Assembly: GCA_000349905.1 (NCBI GenBank)
Contig: KB722740.1
Coordinates: forward strand, 1,806,743 to 1,870,742
Direction: 5' to 3'
DNA: 64,000 nucleotides
Source of the DNA: Volvariella volvacea V23
Lineage: Eukaryota; Basidiomycota; Agaricomycetes; Agaricales; Pluteaceae
Made by a program: the position numbers and the translations under genes. Positions 24,268 through 38,624 of the stretch are shown here, piece after piece. The number at the start of each line of letters is the position of its first letter. Positions within the stretch are counted from its first letter, which is position 1. The notes beneath the pieces were generated by a model. The model saw only the letters and a list, made by a program, of their open reading frames with translations, was not told the DNA's origin and did no database searches.

Positions 24268-26946
24268 TCATTTCGAATGTGCGAAAGGTCGTAGCTTCTC
24301 AAGGACATCATCAATGGGTGTCGTTGCGGTCGTAGGCAGGTTGGATGGCTGTTGTGCGGGTAGTGTTGGTGTTGAGGGTGCTGATTTCTCCAAAACTTGG
24401 GCTATGGACGGCGGCCGACCCTTGCGCAGGCTCGCAGTATAAGTAATGGTAGTTGTTGCTATTGGTGATGGGGCAGATGGATTGGGGGTAGCAGCGCTGG
24501 CTCGAGAAGCGCGTTTATCGTCCTTGGTGTCATGTCCCTGCTTTGAAGACGAGGTTCGTCTGATCGGCACCGGCATAACAGATCCCAAGGGGTCCCTTGG
24601 AGGAGGTGTAGGCGCCTCAGGAATAGATGTTAAGGGAGATACCACCGTGGAAGGGTCGACTGACGTAGTGCCTGGAGCGAGAGAGGGGGTGACGGGTGTT
24701 GAAGTAAAGGAGGACGTAGAGGAGCGTTTGCTGCTTTGGTATGATGATACTGCTGTCGTAGAAGTCGCCGAGTCGGATGCAGAGATCTCCGTACTTAATA
24801 GACTTGATCTCGCACTAGAAACCCTTCTGGAAGATAGAGCAATTCCATCGGTTGCGCCCGAGGCCGCAATAATTCGCCTAATCCTTCTGGCACGGAGGTA
24901 TGAGGAGCTAGACTCATTCTCTGAACCGCCAGATCCGCGATAAGACTCATTGCCGGAAGTGATATGAGATTCCGTCCCCGATTCATCAGTATGAGCGTGC
25001 ACATAGTGGAAACGTCGTAACGAAATCTTGCTTGACGCAGGACTATCGCTGCGGTTGACGTTTGCATTGGACAAAGCAGAAGAGCGGGAGCCGTTTGAAC
25101 CAGTGGAGGAATTGTCAAGGCCTAAAGCTGGATAGCTTGGCCCTCTGTTGTTCATGACCAACCATGTCAAGCCCTTTATCTCCTTGTCCCTTCGAGCTGC
25201 GTCCCTATCCATTGACGCAATCTTCTTCTCTAGAGCAGCTCTTTCAGCCACATGAGCAGCAGTGACACTCAGAAGATAGTTGGCTAATTCATCGTATTGC
25301 TTATTTCGTGCAATCAAGGCAGTCTTCAATTCTTCAGGAGTAGCAGTATCGATGTTGAAATTGGGTATAGGTTCAGCCAAAATCTGTGGGGGCGGTAGAG
25401 GGGGGTTGACGGATGATTTACGTGGCGCAGGCAGAGGAGAAACAGGCTCGGGCACGTCGGGAGTTTTCTGAGGGGCAGATGGGTTGGCTTCACTTGCGTT
25501 TGACCGATTTGTTTGTGGGGGACCTTTTGATGAGGCTTTGGTCGTTGAATCGTCGTTACCCTTTGATGTGGGCCCAGAAAGGTCCCGAGTTGTCGAGATT
25601 GAAGCCGCTACAGTGTGAGCCCTTGGCCTTCGACCAGGGTAAGCCGAGTTATTTCCGCTTTCATTGCGAGCGACAGGGGTGGTCGTCGCCTTGACTGTGG
25701 ATGGGAATGGCGTCGTCGACCCACTCGCAGTTGCTGGCCGCGGAATCGGGGGTGGGGATTTCGGAGGTGGAGGTAGGGGAATAGACGGCGGTCTACCGGG
25801 TTGGGCAGGACGTACGCGAGTCGAAGATATGGGGGAAATGGGTGATGCAGGTGCGACACCGGGAATAGGTTCCGAATGAACTGGCAACAAACTGGGAGCA
25901 CTCAGCCGCTTCTGCGCTTTGGGAGTAATAGTGTCAGGTGACAAGTTTGCGGCAGAATCTACGACCTTGGAGGAACTCTCAGTTTGTTTCGAGCGCTTGG
26001 GTCGGCTAGTGGTGGACCCAGATTGCTGGCCAGACAAAGTCAATTCTTCATAGCCTACGAGGGGCGATGCCCCAAGTTCGGTATCTATTTGTCGCTTTTC
26101 TGATTTGGATTGTGAGACAGGTAGCTTGTTTCCTGGCTCATCAGACGCCTGCATGCCCTTGCTACTAGGAGGAATTGGACTAGTAACACGACGATTGCTT
26201 TGCGGCAATGTAAAAAGGCCTTCAAAATCTCTTCTCAGGCCTTCCTGTGATTGAGAAACAGTAATGATCGGCTTAGGTGTAGGCGGACGTGTTGTGCCCG
26301 AAGAGGCGGATTCGAATGAAGCAGTTCGGGAATTTGATGTGGGTGGTGAAAGTGTGTTGGAAATGGCGCTACCATTGCCGTTTTCCGGAGGTGGTGGCAA
26401 AGACTTCCTCTTGCGAGAACGGGATTGAGCAAAATGGGCAGCCAACTTGGAACCCAAGGAAGGTTGGGATTGCTGAGGTGTTGAGGAGGCGGGTTTACCA
26501 CGAGATTTGGAGGTCGACGGTCTACCACTAAAAACACGTATATTCAGTCGACGAACAGCAAGAGGCGCGTGAATACACCGGAAAGCGGAGTCCGAAAATG
26601 CAACCAAATTTCAGAACACTCACCCATGGTGGTTAAATTCCTCCGACATGTGCTCAGCAGGGACAACGGCCTCGAATGACTGCAACACTTGGGGGCTAGG
26701 GCAATCCATAGCCTGCGAGGCGGGGGGAGTAGACGACGCATCGGATTTCTTCCGGGATCTCCCCAGGAACGGAATACGGGATGTTTTCTTCTTTGAAGAG
26801 GTAGTAGAAGCCTCCTGGTCGGATAGAGCAGACGCAAGCTGGACTTGACTACCAGAACGAGTCCCCAAACTTGAACCGCTTCGGAAAAGGTCGGTGAGGT
26901 CAGAAGTTTTCGTTCGAAGACGTTGCGCGGGCGATAGTGAAGACAT
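24268..26946 (-). CDS. Ser/Pro-rich protein with central coiled coil
   Basis: Exons 26946-26624 and 26527-24268 (96-nt intron, GTGAGT to TTTTAG); 860 residues. Most of the protein is predicted disordered: Ser/Pro/Thr-rich with proline runs such as SIPLPPPPKSPPPIPRP (about residues 360-380), which are possible SH3 or WW ligands. A helical, charged segment around residues 500-565 (PEELKTALIARNKQYDELA, then ERAALEKKIASMDRDAARR) should form a short coiled coil. A basic stretch (RARRIRRIIAASG) follows near residue 660. The pattern fits a fungal scaffold, cell-polarity or septation-type protein, but no named domain is visible, so the role stays unknown. The ATG at 26946 is the first in the frame, with purine at -3. 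Confidence 0.8.
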
Positions 26947-29900
26947 GGCAAGATCGAGTGAGGTTATCGTTGGAATAAAAAATGAGAGTAGACCGAGAAC
27001 AAAAGAGCGTAAGAGTACAGAACGAGAGAAAGGAGTGGGTAGGAATAACTGGCGTGATGGTTAGGAGAGAGGTGGTTATGATGATGCGCGAAGCTGTTGT
27101 ATGAGGTTATAACACCCTAAGCAAGACTTTACCAGGGTGCCCTTCGATGCCGGACCAGTGCCGATATATGGAGATGGTCCACCCAAGGCCTCCGAGACGC
27201 AGTGAATAATAGTAATCTTCTCCGCTTGAGGGAATCAAAGGCTGTAAGATTCCACTATGCGTTCACAATGCGAGGGAGGGAGGTGGGAGAAGAAAGTTGG
27301 ACCTGGTTGGCTCAATGGCCGTTCAAATAAGACGAAACCACCGAAACACCAAATGTGCTCCGTCCCCAAGTTGCAGCAAGTTTTTTTCTTCTATTCGACG
27401 GAAAAGACCCTGTGCAAATAACAAAAAGACTATCAAGATCTATGCAATCTCGATTTTGCCCCTGATTTTTTTTCACCCTAGCCGCATTCACTTGGTCCAA
27501 CTTCGTCCGACGGGAGCACAGAACTCTTCATGATTCCCAATTGGTTTGCTTACTTCCCAACGACTCCAATCCCTCCTGCTGTGTCTGCTTGACCAAAATC
27601 TGAGCAAGAAAGCCAGCATCAATCCCACCACACCATCACATCCACCCTTGGCAGGGTTAGCGGATCCTTCAATCTACTGTGACCAACATATCCTGTAGCG
27701 CGACACCCGCTCATCTGGGACCTGAAACCTTTATTTCTTGTTTCTAGGAAGCACCAGGCGTTCGCTAACGCCACTGAATAGGCCGTACACCACAAGATGA
27801 CAAACAACACAATCGCCCTTGTTGGCCAAAAAGCCTTTTAGGGTAAGTGCTAATATGAAGATTAAGCGAAATTACTTTCCCAGATGTAAAAGCGGAGCAA
27901 AATAATATCGAGGAGCACACAGCCAACTGCGAGCACATGGGTCTGCGGACTCCTTGTTTGAACGAAGAGGGGCTTACAGAGCCAAGTACCAATCAGGACA
28001 ATTGCTCAGAGCTTCATACCTTTAGCGAGCGAATTTTCACCGCCGATGGAGACCCACAAAGTTCGGAGCTGGATGTTTGAGGGTTTCCGTGCGCTTGTGT
28101 GTCCCTATATATTGGCGTCGCTAACAATTTGACGAGATCTTGAATCGAGCGCTGCTTCTCCGTTGCGCCCGCCGGTTGTGTGCCCGGACTCGGAATAACT
28201 GGTTGAAAACTCAGTTTTGAGCCGCACGACACGGAATTTGGTTGCTGTGGGCACGAAGTCACACTTTCATCCTCATGCTACGAATGATGCCTCCACTCGG
28301 CGAACACAAGAGCATAGAGTGTGGATCCTAATTATAGGAACACTTCCATTCTTTGGACACACCAAAAATTAGGCTGTGGTGCACTGTCAATGTAGGCTTC
28401 GAGTACCACACTTTCAAGTTGGTCCTCCACAAGTACAACCACAAGCACGCTACCATAAAACGCCATACTGGCCAACGAATGAACTCGTAGGTTGGACCAA
28501 CACGATGCAAGTCCTGCTCCGTCCATGCCCACCCCACATTCGGGTTGATTCTATCCTTGCGTGTCCCTCGCACACCTGTTTGATCTGCTTTGCTTTGCTT
28601 GTCCCTCAAACTATTAACGGCATCGCAAAACGGGTAGCTATGGGTCTTGCGCAAACCTGGACAGATCAAGATACCAATGCCCGCCAACCCTGGGTGTGAG
28701 AGCAGGAAAATTACGGCTCGATTCCCGAAGCCTGCAGAAGTTTGGGACCAAAGGAATGGGACGAGCTTTGCTGGATTGACATTTCCATTCTCAGGTGCTA
28801 TCCACGCAGCTCACAAGATCACAGGTAAGATAGAAAAGTGGCTTTGTTAAGCCAGGTCGTCCACAACCCAGAATCCTTACCGCTTCCTTACTGCTTCATT
28901 CCACTGTAGCTCTACCTGTACTGGGCTCCCACCAGGGCAGACGTATGACTGATAAGTATTTGCATAAACATGATAGGCCATTATCGTTAATATTCTCGCG
29001 ATACCCTCTAGATGCTGCAAGCAATTAATCCATGCCTTTATCTTCATCGAATAAATGAGGCATATCAAAGACTACATGGAATATCACAAGGATTCATGGT
29101 TAGAACCCGAAAGACACGGGCTGAGATACTCTAGCACCACCCAGAACCCCAATCTTCAAGGTACGCTTAATCTAATAAGGGCACGCAAGATGTCAAGTTT
29201 ATCAGCCGCGCACGCCGACCTCTGCAGTCTATGCATTGCCGTGCCGATAATAATGAAATAGAACAGCCAATCACCAAAAAAGATCCCACTGCGCCCGAGC
29301 ATAACATCAGACGCCGTGATCAAAGCCCGAACCTCGAACAAAAGGACAAGGTTCAACATTGATCAGGTTAGTATGCTTCGACCTATCGACAACTTGGCTT
29401 ATTGTCCAGCAGCGACGTGTGCACGTGCTTTTCGACGAATGAGAGCTAAGCATCTTATTTCAGTTCCCTACATATTCCATGGATTGCGCCACCAAGCTCG
29501 GTGGAGTTGGAGCCCTTATAGGGCGGGCTACAAGGCCGAGAGCTTGAATCTCGTCATCATTTGCTTGTCATGATCCTCGGGCGGCTTGAATTGCATTAAT
29601 TGGGTTTTCCTTACGGGTCATGTCAAGTGCAGGTCCGTCGTGAGTCATTAGTGGAGGGTGAATGTGAGTGAAAGAGAATATTTGACTTTAGCTGGGGTGA
29701 TTCGAAGCCTGCTCTACAGGGCTTTAAGTAGAGTGGAGTGGCATCGAGTAGCATTGAGTCCGAACCCCAGGGATACAGTGACCGAATTTTGGCTAACGCC
29801 GACCTCTTCATGTGGCGCATTAATCTGGGAAATGATCAGCTCTTCTACGGCCATCGTCCCCAGACCTGTCACGACGCTACCCCAGAATCGAAGCCTTCGG

Positions 29901-32900
29901 CATAAACATAACCCTGTGCTCCGCTAGGTGCGTATTTTAATTAAAAAGTCAAAGCCTTGACAACCATTCACGACAGTTTGTGAGTCGAGAGAAGTGCTCC
30001 AGAAGCTCAGCCCAAGACGAGGTCTGTTTATAGACGGAAATGGAGGATTGGCACAAGCCTGCCTCATCCAGTTGACGTAAATGAATTGATCCAAGATTTT
30101 TGATGAGTTGATCAGTTGCGAGCCTCGTGGATATCATTTCGGGCAGGACCCCCGAGTCCGCGGAGTCACGTCCACCCTCAATTCTAGAAACCACTCTGCT
30201 TTCGCTGATATACATCCAGTATAGAACGACAACGAATGTTAGCCATCTAATTACGCGTCATTTCAGCCTCGGTAAATGAACTTTGGGCCTTTCACTATGA
30301 ATCTTCGGCGATGCATGGGACATGGCAATACTGCATATCACCTCACATAGACTAGCGTCCAGGTCCTGAAAGGTCCTCCTAGCTCCAGCGAAGGTTAATT
30401 GTATTCTACAAGTTTATCAGAAAACCTGTCATACGTTCTGTAGACTCAAGATCCATCACGGCGTCTATCAATCAACCGCGACTGCATCGAAGCACGGAAG
30501 CTTGGGCGAATGATAGCAACGCTCGATGTAATTCGGTTCGCTGAAACAGTGGCCTGCTTACCATCAAAAACCAGAACTTCGACGACTTCAGGGTTAGAAT
30601 GCAAGCTCTTACCCTTGCCGCTGCACCTATTCCATTTTCGTACGAATAGAGAGCCTGATGGGATTAAAGTTATAACACCGTCACGGGATTTTTGCAGCAT
30701 TTCCAGGAATTATTTTTTTTAAATCATGGCCTTTGTTTTGTGGGCACCGATTGGTTGAGGGTGGTGTGCTTTTCCCTGTGCACGTAGGCGATGATCGTGG
30801 GCTTTGTGCTCCCATAAGTGTGATGAGGGCCAATGGGATCTGGATGGGTCAAGGAACACCTTATTGAAAAATTTTCGAGATCTCTATCACCATGTCGTCG
30901 GCTTTGAATGCAAACCACCCTTGATGCGTGGCTGCACGTACGTATAACAGGTCCTAGCATCCATTAAAATTAAAAAATACCCTTGCATTTGGTAATGAAG
31001 GTGGTGTGAATTTTGATGGAAGCATTGGCTATGGAGTTGTAATGGCGCTAGGGCTAAGTGATGTTAGCCAGAACTCCTCTACAAGAGGTAAAAGTGTAAG
31101 AAGACTGAGGTTAGCACCATGTCTCTTGTGTGCGGCAAATGCGAACACTTGAATCGTCCCTTATTTGTGGAAGGGTTGTGGTGTCGTCGAGCGACGAGGA
31201 ACCCGCAGGAAGCAGCTGTTGGTCTAAAATGCCAAATGCCACAAGATACGTATACGCTTTCTACAGCGTCCGTGCCAATCACATTGGTCTCAGGTATTGA
31301 CAACCCAGAGGTGCAATTGGGCTTATATCATCACCATTCCGTCACTGTCCCACACCGATTGGTGAGTGTTTACGGGATGACAGGGCGCATATATTTCTGT
31401 GGCTTACCGAGAGTACGTGATTGGAGTACAATTATGGCACGGATTTTTTTTTGTGAGGGCGAGAGCGTTGAAAGTTGGGGTGTACGCCGATACACGGCCC
31501 GAGACAAGTTTGGCTGTCATCATTCGTTGACTCCGAGTCTGAATTGCGGCACAACTGATAAAATAGAATGCACACAGCATGATAAGTGTGCATCGAAATA
31601 ACTCCCTGCGGCAGAAATATATCAAGTTGGAAATTGAATAAGACATGCACAGTATTGACATTATTGTGTGTGCCGCACCGCTGCCTCGCATGAGCATCTC
31701 AGATATTCTAAATTCAGCTAAAGGTGTGGTGCTCGAGTGGTGGTCCAGACCACTAACCCTCAGGGTCATTGTAGCTGTGGACCTTGCTGATAGGGTGGTA
31801 ATCTCTGTTTGAAAGCCTGTACAACATTGTCTTTTGATTGATGGGAGAGTTCGTTGGGGTCGGAGACTCACTGCCATCGAGTGTCGAGGATGCAAAATAT
31901 TATTGGTAGGGCTCATTTTTCATATCACACTCGGGTTGCTCACAAGACCTCCGCTGTGCGGTAGGCTTCGGATGAGTGGACTCCGGCCGTCTAAAATATA
32001 AGCCTAAATCGCCGGGATGAGAAAGAAAACCAACCCAAGTCACACCGGTAGTCTATGCGATCATCCTTGGAAAGCATTAACGTGGGCCATAGATCTACTC
32101 GCCGCGTCGGCTTTGACGTCGGAGAGCAAAGGCGTCGTCCTACGTTCCGCATCTAATCGCCTTTTCCGGGAGTGTCGAGTTGCCGGACTGGTGCAGTCCA
32201 TGTCGCTGCACCGGTAGACAACAATTTGATGGGTGAGTAGTGACGGAGATTGATGTCGAGGCGGGTGTTAGTCGGGTTGATGGTGACCTGGTCAACAACG
32301 ACAAATAAATCCGTGCATCCTCTCTCCAGCAATGGGCGCCAGTAAGAATGCCATTCTGCTGAAAAGGCGAGAACATGTAAACGAGAAGATGAGCAACTCT
32401 TGCCTCCTCCCATTGACTCAACATATTTAGGCATGAATGCATGTTTATAAAAAGTCGGGGACCGTCACAGCCACTGTGATGGTGTTGATGTTGATCGGCT
32501 TTGGGTGGAATTTCAAATGATCTGCTATGCACGTCCGAGGACTCACAACGTGGCTTCAAATAACTCCACTCGTCCAGCAAGTGATGGCAAGTCAAAAAGG
32601 TTGGGCGCCCATTTGCCAGTCACTTAGGCGTAAAGCACTGACGTCTACGACCACTCGTTTAATACAATTTAGAACAAGCATTCATACATATTTGAACACC
32701 TTCTTTGCTGGAACACCAGCGGAATGCTGTACGAGTGGGAGCCATTCAACCTAATCTTATCACGGCCAGCCTCGCTTGAACCCGGACCAAGGCAGTGGTA
32801 CTACACATGGACAAACACTTTGAATGATGTGCGAGTAATACCAATGGTAACCGTCGTATGTTGCACTGGCTCTCAACGGTCGGCCTCAGTTTACTCTACT

Positions 32901-33034
32901 CTTCACCAGTCTCATTCCCTTCTGGCATAGTGATATCTCTGCATTCACCTCGGCTGGGTCAAGTTGAATTGAGGAACTTTGGTGGCCGGCCCGAAGTCAG
33001 GTTTGCGTAGAACGGCAACACCTCAACAATCAAG
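26947..33034. other. Gene-poor region of about 6 kb
   Basis: The immediate right side of 26946 is promoter sequence for the minus-strand gene. Beyond that, all open frames to 33034 are under about 170 codons, overlap on opposite strands and show no domain or plausible splice chain. The longest are 31404-31916 (minus) and 31119-31601 (plus). No tRNA, rRNA or obvious tandem repeat was found. It may contain decayed mobile elements or non-coding RNA; the sequence alone does not show this. Confidence 0.5.
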
Positions 33035-36000
33035 ATGCCTGCTCTGTCCTCCTTCATTGGATATAGAAAGCGCAACAAGGGCAAGCAACCCGTAAAGTCG
33101 CCGCAATTTAACCAGACTCAAATCAGATTCGAGCCATTCTCGCCTTCTCATCCATATGCTTCGCCGATTCTTAACATCTCTGAGAGGCCCATCACTCCCC
33201 TTACACCGGTAATTCAGCAGCCTGTGGAGGAGCAACCAGCCCCCGCGTTGGAGGAGCGTATCCCACTTCCACCAGTATCTCGAACACAGTCCGAGTCGCC
33301 CAGGGTTCATCTCAATCTCAACTCGGAGCCGATGGACTGGTTTGGATCAAGTTTTCTAAAATCGAATCTATCCGGGCTAGAAGGGGGGTCCCGGGGAACT
33401 AGCAGCAATGGCGCGATAGAGGATGGAGGGATGACCAACCATAGTTCGGCAGAGACTCCAGCTCAGTCGAACAATCCTCCTGGATTGGGTGGGGAGGGGT
33501 CGCCACAGAAGATTCAGCTCCAGAGTAGTGGGGGAAGCATCGTGGAGGTACGCTCACTTATTATGGTTACTTGGTCCTCTACCAACTGTGATCATAGCCT
33601 ATGCCTTCACTATATGTACCTTCAAGTGTGCAAGAGCATACCCCACAAGATTCTGTTCGTAGTTTGTTCCCCCGTCTTTCTTTTGCACTGATTGATTTCT
33701 CGCACCGGGTATTTCCCTTCCTTATTATCTTCAGGAATCACATTTGAGCCATCCGGGTAAAAGACAAGCACCAGCGCCCATCAGAATCCCAGAGCCCATC
33801 TCAAAAATTCAAATCGACCGTACGAGCGATGACACGATGAAGAAGGTTTCACGTCCCAATTCGCTCGACTCAGAGTCGGAAATGTCGGCGATATCTGGCA
33901 CCACACTGGCGCGGGTAGTGCTTGGTGATTCGTTTGCACTATCGGCTGGACGATCTCATTATAAAAGCGGGATGTCAATGCTCGCGCGAGCGGATTCGGC
34001 GACCCTACCCCGTGAGAACGTTTACCTACTCTCTCCCTGGCGTGAGCGCCAAAGTGGCAATGAGGGTGTTGGGGATGAATCACAACCGTCTACGAGTGGA
34101 TTTCAAATATCTCCAAGGCCACCTATTCCTCTGGACGCCAGCCAAGTATATGTCCCTCCGACAACCCCACGCAATAACCTAACACCACAAAATGCTGAAA
34201 GCAAAGTATCTAGTCCAAAGGCAAGAGGCGGGAGGAATGCACATATATTCGACCTGCTGCCGAATGGTATAGCTGAATCGCAAGCAGCGCGAAGCATTTC
34301 CCGTATATCTGAAGATTCTTTAGCCCCGAATACCCCCGAAATGACGTCGACTCCCCCTTCACAAGCCAGAAAATGGCCTTCAAATGGCCGAGGACCTTCT
34401 CCAACCAGTCCACCAGCGCAACCACTCCCTGAACCGCCTCTCCAACCTCAGCCAGCTCCATCATCGACTCCTGTGCCACCATCACCCAAGGCTGCTGAAC
34501 AGGCATACCAAACAGCAGGAAACACATCTGAAGTGGAAGTTTCACCAGATGTGAGGCCCGACTCTGTATCACCCCGCCGGACGTCATTATCCTCTGCACC
34601 CGACATTGACAACGTGTTGGACTACTATGCATTCATACAAACACCTGAATCAACACCTCATGGGTACAGACCAGCATTCTCGCCGATCACAGAGGAAAGC
34701 CCGTCTCAATTTACGCCAGACTCGATGCGAAAGCGCGATTCACAAAGGAGTCTAATTAGCAACCTTACTTCTTCACGGATACGGGGTAACGTGTTGCGTC
34801 CAGGGTCCAATATTTGAAGTACTGACGTCAGATTAGCAGATGGATCGACGGGTAAACGAGTGCTGCTCCCTATTGGGGAGCAGGCGCGCTCACCACAGGT
34901 TAGATTCACCAGATTACACGTGTGAGCCCGCATCTCATTCCGTCTCATAGGGTTCTCCCGGACCATCACCAGCGAGTTCAAAATCACAATACAGTCAGGC
35001 ATCAGCATCCATTGCATCCTTGGTGAACGCAGATTCACCTCCTCTTGCTAGTCGAGTTTTCAATCGTCAACGGTCTGGTAGTGCTCCAAGCCCCATCAAG
35101 GTTGTGCGCGATCCAAATGAGCGGACACTTTACAAAATCAGCGTTACACCCCTCACTGCTGACTCACAAACAGGAAACAAGATCTCCTCACCCGATAACG
35201 CCGAGCAGACATTCCCCGAAACTCCAAGCGCCTTTAGCCCTATCTGGTCTCCGAATGCTGGGCTTCCTGTGCCACTCAGCATACCAAAAGGTACGGACGT
35301 GAAAGACATTCTTTCCTTTATACCTACTACACCGACATCTACCGAAAATGGTGGAAGCCCGCTTTCTGGAAATAGTTTGTCAAGATCGTATTCTCAAAGG
35401 GTATTGATGAGTCGAGCGGGTGCTAGTGCCCGAGCCAGGCATTCTCGGCAAGCCAGTTGGCGTGGAAGGTCAAAGTCAACCGCTTCACATATTTCTTCAA
35501 AAAGTCTCGATCTCACGGAGGGTCGAGGACTAGCGATAGCCCCAAGAGGGAGAGTCGACGACGCTAATGCCTTGCAGGACCTTGAGCGCTCTGCGTCAAC
35601 TGCATCCAAGGCGACAACGACTGCGAGCGACCTTCTAGCACAAGGGACCTACTCTTTGGAGCTCCCAAGCATAGAAGACAAGTCTCTTGCGACCGAGCCG
35701 AACGAATTCCCGACCGATATAGTTCCCCGTGATTCTCTTCTTAGCAACGATATTCCTTCATTCTATGATCCATCCACTCCTGGTAGTATATCTGGTCCAA
35801 GCAGTCGACCCCCCAGCGCTGTATTACCAACAGAACCTGTATCACCACCCACAGAATATGTGCCCCCAGCCTTGTCAATACAGCCCTCATCGGAAAGACC
35901 AAATGAATTGCTTCCACCGGCCCTTGTTTCGATAGACTCCTTCAATAGCTCAACGCCCCAACCGCGGTCTGGGCTATCCACATCAGCTTCCACCACCTCC

Positions 36001-37865
36001 TTACCGTCATCAGCTACTTCCTACCCATCTTCGACAAAAGGCGACTTCACCACCCCTGTCCTTACAGAAACACCAGAGTCACTTTCACCCTCACGAGATG
36101 GACTCAATGCTTTAAACGTCAACTTACCAGTTGTCATATCACCGCCTTCCTCCACACATGAGCATCCAAGGAGACCCATCGCTAATGTACATTTTCCATT
36201 TGATGGCATTGAGGTCTCTCCTATGGGGACTCGCTTTGGGTTGCCGCCATCCTACGAGGCCGTCATCTCCGAAAGCCACAGTCACAGCCCCTCTGCCGGA
36301 AGTCTTACGCCAAGCACAGCGGGTTCGACTGTTGAACCCTCATCAAGGCCTGCTCAACATCTTACCTGGCCGCACGCAGTATCGCATCAACAATCAATAT
36401 CGTCCTTGCAGCCACCCTCGCATTTCGGTGCTATAAATTTATCAAGGGAAGGTTCCGGTCAACGACGAACTCTAGTGCGGCCGCCGTTACCCTCTGGCCC
36501 ACGGCGACCCAGCCAACAATCTACTCATACTGGTGGCACAAGGGAGAGAGATGGTTCAATATCGTCTATCACGAGCATTGGAATTGGAAGGAGGACACCG
36601 GGCGCACAACTTCCATCACCGAAATTCCAGAGCCCGCCCGTCAAATGGAGAGGATACACTATTGATGCCGCAAAATGGACTTTTACGAGCGTCGAGTGGA
36701 GGGACATTATTGGCAAGTCGATCAGGCGAGCTAACGAGGCCAGTGGAATACGACTGCTGAAACCAGGATCAGTGGACCGCGATATACCCGAGGAGAGGGA
36801 GAGGCTGGAGATGCAGAGAGTCGATGTGAAGACGAGATATAAGCTTGCCTGCAGGAGGCGCAATTACTGCATGGAGAGGTTATCTGCAAGTTTGGATGGT
36901 ACAGAGCAAGAGGATCCAATGGTAGTCAAGCAGTTGCTCGAGAGCCTGAAGGAGATCACGATTGAACAGGACCGGCTGGCGGAGGAGCTACATAGCTTGG
37001 ATGAACAGATCGCACAAGTACGATCGCTAATGGATGTGCACTATGGGAGTGCACTCGCTATGGCCTTGAGGAAGTTGTACACTAGTTGGGACAAGCAGAT
37101 GTACGTTAATCGAGTCCTAAGGGACCAGATAATGGCTTTGGAGGCGGAGCGGGATGAAGCTTGGAAGCGTGCGGAGGAGGTTGCTCAGGACTACGATACC
37201 CTCAGCGAAAGGTTCAGCTCGGAAGCGTCTCACGAAGGTCGAAGCAAGCGAACAAGTAAAGTGATGGCCCAGCGGAAGTCAAGTATCCGGGTTACGAAAG
37301 CTGGACTTCGTACGTCATCGGCAATGAAGAGCCAACGATCATCTATGAGCAGTTCAAGCCACAGGATGAGCACAGCCTCAGTTGCGCCGTTGAGTGCCCG
37401 AACGACATATTCTCTGGTTGATGATATACCACCGGTGCCACCTATACCTCGACAACAATCATACAGAGATTCAAGGGCTTCCCAATCACTTTCCCTGGAA
37501 GCCTTCACCCCGACATCAGAAATGAGGGCCTTGACCAAGGCACAGGACGAGCTATACGAGCTACTGGGTATACCAGTACGAGATAGACAAGTTCGTCGGT
37601 CGCGATCCGCCATTGGGCTACCCGGAGATTCGGAGCCTGTAGGACAATCGTCACTCTTATCTCCAAAGGCGAGACGGAGAAGATCCAGTTTTCCTAGTTT
37701 ACCAAGACCGTCATCCCTACCTGGAGAGTCGGACCTCCAAGAAGTATATCTTTCAAGAGACGCTGATGTATGTGCCTTCTCCGTGTTTTGAGAAAATAAC
37801 CTGATCTCTGGTTTACATAGCGCGACGCGATGCTTGCCGCTATAGATATGCTTGCCGAGCCCTGA
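33035..37865 (+). CDS. Large conserved fungal protein with C-terminal coiled coil
   Basis: Exons 33035-33547, 33735-34785, 34837-34898, 34951-37767, 37821-37865; 1495 residues. The first ~1090 residues are Ser/Pro/Thr-rich and look disordered, with many Ser-Pro and Thr-Pro sites. From about residue 1090 (WRGYTIDAAKWTFTS) begins a well-ordered part: a Trp-rich strand, a helical region with DIPEERERLEMQRVDVKTRYKL split by basic residues, and a long coiled coil to about residue 1290 including GSALAMALRKLYTSWDKQM and ALEAERDEAWKRAEE. I recall similar C-terminal regions in other fungi without an assigned function. A cortex, septum or cytoskeleton scaffold is a guess from the architecture. Near residue 1400 a short helix (ELYELLGIPVRD) is followed by a basic Ser-rich tail. 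Intron 1 (187 nt) is unusually long for this region. Confidence 0.8.
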
Positions 37866-38624
37866 AATCGGGGATAATACCCGTCCGCATCTCAGGATAT
37901 TCTATCACCTTCTGTGTACCACACAAGTAATGGATGGCTTATGGATTCTTGCAGGTTTCGCAGTTATCATATCTGCTATCCCGTAATGTTCGTTATCATG
38001 CCCACTCTACCCTCCTTCAGCTCCGCGAGCATGGACTACCTATAATTCGTTACTATCTTCCCATCTCATTGCATCAATGAATTTGTGTTATATCATGTAC
38101 CCTCTTTCATCCGCTTGAATCAACCCACTTATTCGTTCATTAATCCCTTGTCGCTTTTTACGCACCGTCAATTTCCATATGTAGTTCCTATACGGGCGCC
38201 TGCTAGTGTATCTGTTGCACAAGTATCACCATGCTTAATTATCTATACCTATATGCGATGCTGGGCGTTGTGATGCACAACATTAGCAACAAAAGCATAA
38301 TGCAAGAACTCGAGGAGAAATGTACGATACATACTGTCGACGAAGCGCACACAACACGCAAATGACATTGATAAAAACTCGAGGAGGTAAATTTCAAGTG
38401 CTAGCATCAGACACAGACATGAGGTCGCACAACGAGAAAATAATGACCAGGGTGTACTACAATAGTTGAGAGCAATAATCGTAAATAAATGTAAGAGGGG
38501 AGGAAAGTACAAGCACAAAGGGGGTCATCAAATAAAAGGTTCGCATTTCGAAAATGGGCCTATCATAGTCCCATCAAAGGTACGTAACTTGCGGCAAGGT
38601 AGTCAAGATAAGGTCATAAACGGT
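37866..38624. other. Convergent intergenic spacer
   Basis: Separates the 3' ends of the large coiled-coil gene and the cohesin gene. It is AT-rich with no coding frame, and presumably holds both 3' UTRs and polyadenylation signals. Confidence 0.5.

Noticed and set aside
31720..31800. tRNA-Ser/Leu-like sequence GCTCGAGTGGTGG
   Set aside because: Lacks a B box and a pairing acceptor stem.
31119..31916. Overlapping 160- and 170-codon frames on opposite strands
   Set aside because: No domain, no splice partners and mutual overlap; treated as chance.
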